Assembly (NCBI RefSeq): GCF_003003005.1
Contig: NZ_PVTR01000016.1
Span: 1 to 64,000, forward strand
Length of the DNA: 64,000 nucleotides
Direction of reading: 5' to 3'
DNA from: Mongoliibacter ruber
Lineage (GTDB): Bacteria > Bacteroidota > Bacteroidia > Cytophagales > Cyclobacteriaceae
Part shown: in pieces, positions 62,056 to 64,000 of the stretch
How positions within the stretch are numbered: the first letter of the stretch is position 1
How the letters are laid out: the number at the start of each line of letters is the position of its first letter
Translations under genes and position numbers: made by a program
The notes under the pieces: generated by a model
The model's input: the letters and a program-made list of their open reading frames with translations, nothing else
Database searches by the model: none
What the model was told of the DNA's origin: nothing

Positions 62056-62838
62056 ATGAGGTATATTATTCCGATTTTCCTTTTGATCACAATGGGTTCC
62101 TGTTTTGGTTCATACACTGAAGGGGAGTATTACTTTCAGCAGCAAGAATATGAAAAAGCAGTTACCCAGTTTTCCAGAGCCCTTTTCTTGAATGTCACTG
62201 ATGTAAAGGCTTTGCATATGCGTGCCAGGTCTTATGAAGAGATAGAGGATTTTGTGAGTGCCAAAAAAGATTATGAGTCAATATTGAAACTTAATCCAAA
62301 ATACGCTCAGGCATATGCGGGAATCGGTAAACTGCATTGGAAAATTCAGGATTATAGAAATGCTGAAATATATCTGTTAAGAGCCGCCCAATACGATCCG
62401 GAGGATTTTGAGATAGTTTTTTTGTTGGGAAGGTCTTTGATCAAAAACAAGCGTTATAACCAAGCAGATGAATTTTTGCAGATCGCCAAGGAGCTAGAGC
62501 CTGAAGATGCGCGTGTCCACTACTATCAAGGTATGGCCAGGTCCCAAATTGGAGATCTGCTGGGAGCTGCAGGCTCATTCAATATGAGTTTAAAGTACGA
62601 CCCGGATAATCTTGCCGCCAAATATAACAGGGGTGTCCTTAGAATGCTTATTGGCTATTCTTCATGGGCTGTGGAGGACTTTGATGAAGTATTGCAAGTC
62701 AAACCCGATCATGTTGAGGCCTTAGCCAGAAGGGGTACAGCAAAGCTCAACATCAATGATCCATCAGCCTGTAAAGACCTTCGTGATGCTGCCGCAAAAG
62801 GAAGTTGGTATGCCAAAATGTGGCTGGAGAAATGTTGA
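62056..62838 (+). CDS. TPR-repeat lipoprotein
   Basis: 260 aa. Lipobox GSC (Cys16). About six TPR units follow, for example EYYFQQQEYEKAVTQFSRAL, LKLNPKYAQAYAGIGKLHWK, PEDARVHYYQGMARSQIGDL and PDNLAAKYNRGVLRMLIGYS. TPRs mediate protein-protein contacts; the lipid anchor places it in the envelope. Divergent from the HMA-like/globin-like operon. Partner unknown. Confidence 0.88.
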   Translation: MRYIIPIFLLITMGSCFGSYTEGEYYFQQQEYEKAVTQFSRALFLNVTDVKALHMRARSYEEIEDFVSAKKDYESILKLNPKYAQAYAGIGKLHWKIQDYRNAEIYLLRAAQYDPEDFEIVFLLGRSLIKNKRYNQADEFLQIAKELEPEDARVHYYQGMARSQIGDLLGAAGSFNMSLKYDPDNLAAKYNRGVLRMLIGYSSWAVEDFDEVLQVKPDHVEALARRGTAKLNINDPSACKDLRDAAAKGSWYAKMWLEKC

Positions 62839-62855
62839 TGGGAGGAAGGGAATAT

Positions 62856-62937
62856 AGAATAGAAATAAGGTGGAAATACGGTAGAAATATGAGATAATAA
62901 AGTGGAAATACGATAGAAATACAGTAGAAATAGGGTT
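62856..62937. repeat. Short-unit direct repeats (TAGAAATA type)
   Basis: Repeated GGTAGAAATA/GTGGAAATACGATAGAAATA units in the first 100 bp after the TPR gene. Together with the longer repeats at 63057 and 63349 they fill the 689-bp gap 62839-63527, where no gene was seen. Confidence 0.6.
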
Positions 62938-63056
62938 TAGAACTTAATAGAAATGAGGTTCTCTTTATTTTAAGTAGGGACTATAGTATCCATTATTGTT
63001 AAGGGTGGTGCCTTGTCCGAAGGTTGCGCCTTCAGATTTATGAGTCTTGAGCTTAC

Positions 63057-63195
63057 AGCTCAGAAGGATCTTCAAACTCCAAACAGACACAACCCCGCCC
63101 AACCTTTAACGATTTTAACTTTTAACGATTCACCTCTAAGGTATCAGTTGATCAATCCTACCTTCAGCAGGCAGATACACGATTCATCAATTCAT
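63057..63195. repeat. ~140-bp direct repeat, copy 1
   Basis: Begins AGCTCAGAAGGATCTTCAAA and runs through CTTTTAACGATT and CAGTTGATCAATCC. Matches 63349-63500 with scattered changes and small indels. A weaker partial copy of the TTTAAC part lies at 63245-63290. Confidence 0.75.
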
Positions 63196-63348
63196 CAGTT
63201 CGTCAGTTCATCGATTTCACAATTACTCAGCCCTACAACCTACCACAAACTCAACTTTTAACCTTTAACGATTTGACTTTTGGGTATCAGTAACACAATT
63301 TTAGATTGTAGAATGAGGGTAACTTTGCATTGAAGGTCTATCCTATTT

Positions 63349-63500
63349 AGCTCAGTAGGATCTTCAAACTCCAAACAGACACAATCCACCCAACCTTTAA
63401 CAATTTAACATTTTTAACTTTTAACAATTTTAAAGATTCACATCTAAGGCATCAGTTAATCAATCACACCTTAGCAAGGCGAGTGCACTGTTCATCAATG
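63349..63500. repeat. ~150-bp direct repeat, copy 2
   Basis: Second copy of 63057-63195, beginning AGCTCAGTAGGATCTTCAAA. It directly precedes the 3' end of the ATP-grasp gene. Confidence 0.75.
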
Positions 63501-63527
63501 ATACGAGTAAAGGTCCTAGAACCTTAA

Positions 63528-64000
63528 TTATTTGGGTCCAATAATTACCTCTTTCAATGCTTTTTTGTAATTCTCGCGTGCGGCATCTGAGGTAAACAGG
63601 AACAAATAGGGTTCTATCAACTCCAACTCCATCAAGTAGAAGATACCTTCTATCCAAACTCCATCTACGCGGGCGTAAAGGCTTTTTTGGGCAAATTCAT
63701 CCACCAGTTTTTGAAGATAACCCAATTCTTCAGCGCTAGGGTTTACATTGTGTATGCTACCTCCAAAAAAATGTTGCACACGGAAATCACCTGATTTAGC
63801 ACTTTTCAAAATTGCATGGGAATACTGCCCATTAAAAAAGAGATATGAATATTCTCCAACCTCTGCAATTTCCTTTACAAAGGGCTGAAGCATAAAATCC
63901 TCTTCCCTAACCAAGTCATAAATTGCTTCTCTTTTATCAGACCAAGTTTCTTTGGAAAGCTTGATCGTGTTTTTGGCACCGCCACTTACTGTCGGTTTGA
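63528..64000 (-). CDS. ATP-grasp-fold enzyme, C-terminal part (gene continues past the window)
   Basis: The leftward frame stays open to the window edge (from 63998 inward: KPTVSGGAKNTIKLS, then FMLQPFVKEIAEVGEYSYLF). Blocks match the ATP-grasp superfamily as in RimK/glutathione-synthetase-like enzymes: KPTVSGG (ATP lysine and loop) and the GEYSYLFFNG/VWIEGIFYLMELELIEPYLFL Mg-binding Glu-x-Asn-like end (E-L-x-L-I-E-P). The 5' half, including the N-terminal domain, is outside. Role not assignable; ligase of amino-acid or peptide type likely. Confidence 0.8.
   Translation of the reverse strand, partial: KPTVSGGAKNTIKLSKETWSDKREAIYDLVREEDFMLQPFVKEIAEVGEYSYLFFNGQYSHAILKSAKSGDFRVQHFFGGSIHNVNPSAEELGYLQKLVDEFAQKSLYARVDGVWIEGIFYLMELELIEPYLFLFTSDAARENYKKALKEVIIGPK

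Noticed and set aside
63013-63261. Rightward 82-codon ORF
   Set aside because: Falls inside the direct-repeat block and is not preserved in the second repeat copy.
63349-63365. tRNA D-arm-like TTTAGCTCAGTAGG
   Set aside because: The other repeat copy reads AGCTCAGAAGG, and no acceptor stem, anticodon or T-arm could be assembled, so it is coincidence within the repeat.

Overview
The window looks like a chromosomal segment of a Bacteroidota bacterium, most likely order Cytophagales and probably a Cyclobacteriaceae relative (Algoriphagus/Belliella type; this rank is inference). The reasons are a GldC gliding gene, a Bacteroidetes-type arginine operon with an acyl-ornithine carbamoyltransferase (ArgF'), a TonB-dependent receptor with an N-terminal CarboxypepD_reg-like domain, promoters of the TTTG-N19-TAnnTTTG type, almost no Shine-Dalgarno sequences, and moderately AT-rich DNA (about 40% G+C by eye). 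No rRNA, tRNA, CRISPR array, insertion sequence or phage gene was found.

Layout. 0.1-6.5 kb: M28 peptidase, DinB-like protein, a DUF6909-type protein with a nucleoside-phosphorylase-like C-terminus, and a YceI/porin/YceI-like cluster. 6.5-15.2 kb: the leftward arginine operon, transcribed GNAT-argG-argC-argD-argF'-argB-argE'-argH, preceded by a 35-codon leader ORF ending in a cluster of Arg codons with mutually exclusive RNA pairings. 15.2-26.5 kb: class V aminotransferase, XRE-Fic fusion, a 51-aa zinc-ribbon membrane protein, DsbA/FrnE, SMP-30, EEP nuclease, AbgT transporter, MpaB-like protein and an overlapping DUF2752-TM2-DUF4097 operon.

26.6-37.8 kb: an accessory segment bracketed by two inverted copies (about 90% identical by eye) of a 150-bp repeat and containing three copies of a palindromic repeat. 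It carries a complete McrB/McrC restriction pair, a very AT-rich 873-codon coiled-coil/beta-barrel envelope protein, a membrane protein, a membrane-anchored LuxR-type regulator, an exported CHY zinc-finger protein and small hypothetical genes. 37.8-55.5 kb: M16 peptidase, a large HEAT-repeat/cytochrome c lipoprotein, a TonB receptor/SGNH lipoprotein pair, gldC, a GSCFA protein, a DUF255 thioredoxin-like protein and priA.

55.5-60.4 kb: a histidine operon (hisG-hisD-hisC-hisB) with a well-matched promoter, a 27-codon leader peptide ending in His-His-Ile-His-His, and an overlapping stem-loop, i.e. a candidate attenuator. 60.4-62.9 kb: a lipoprotein built from two tandem truncated-haemoglobin-like domains, co-transcribed with a membrane-anchored HMA-fold protein, then a TPR lipoprotein. 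62.8-63.5 kb is non-coding repeat DNA. The window ends inside an ATP-grasp gene.

The most noteworthy items are the two amino-acid-operon leader peptides (arg and his) in one Bacteroidota segment, the tandem globin-like lipoprotein with its partner, and the repeat-bounded McrBC island.
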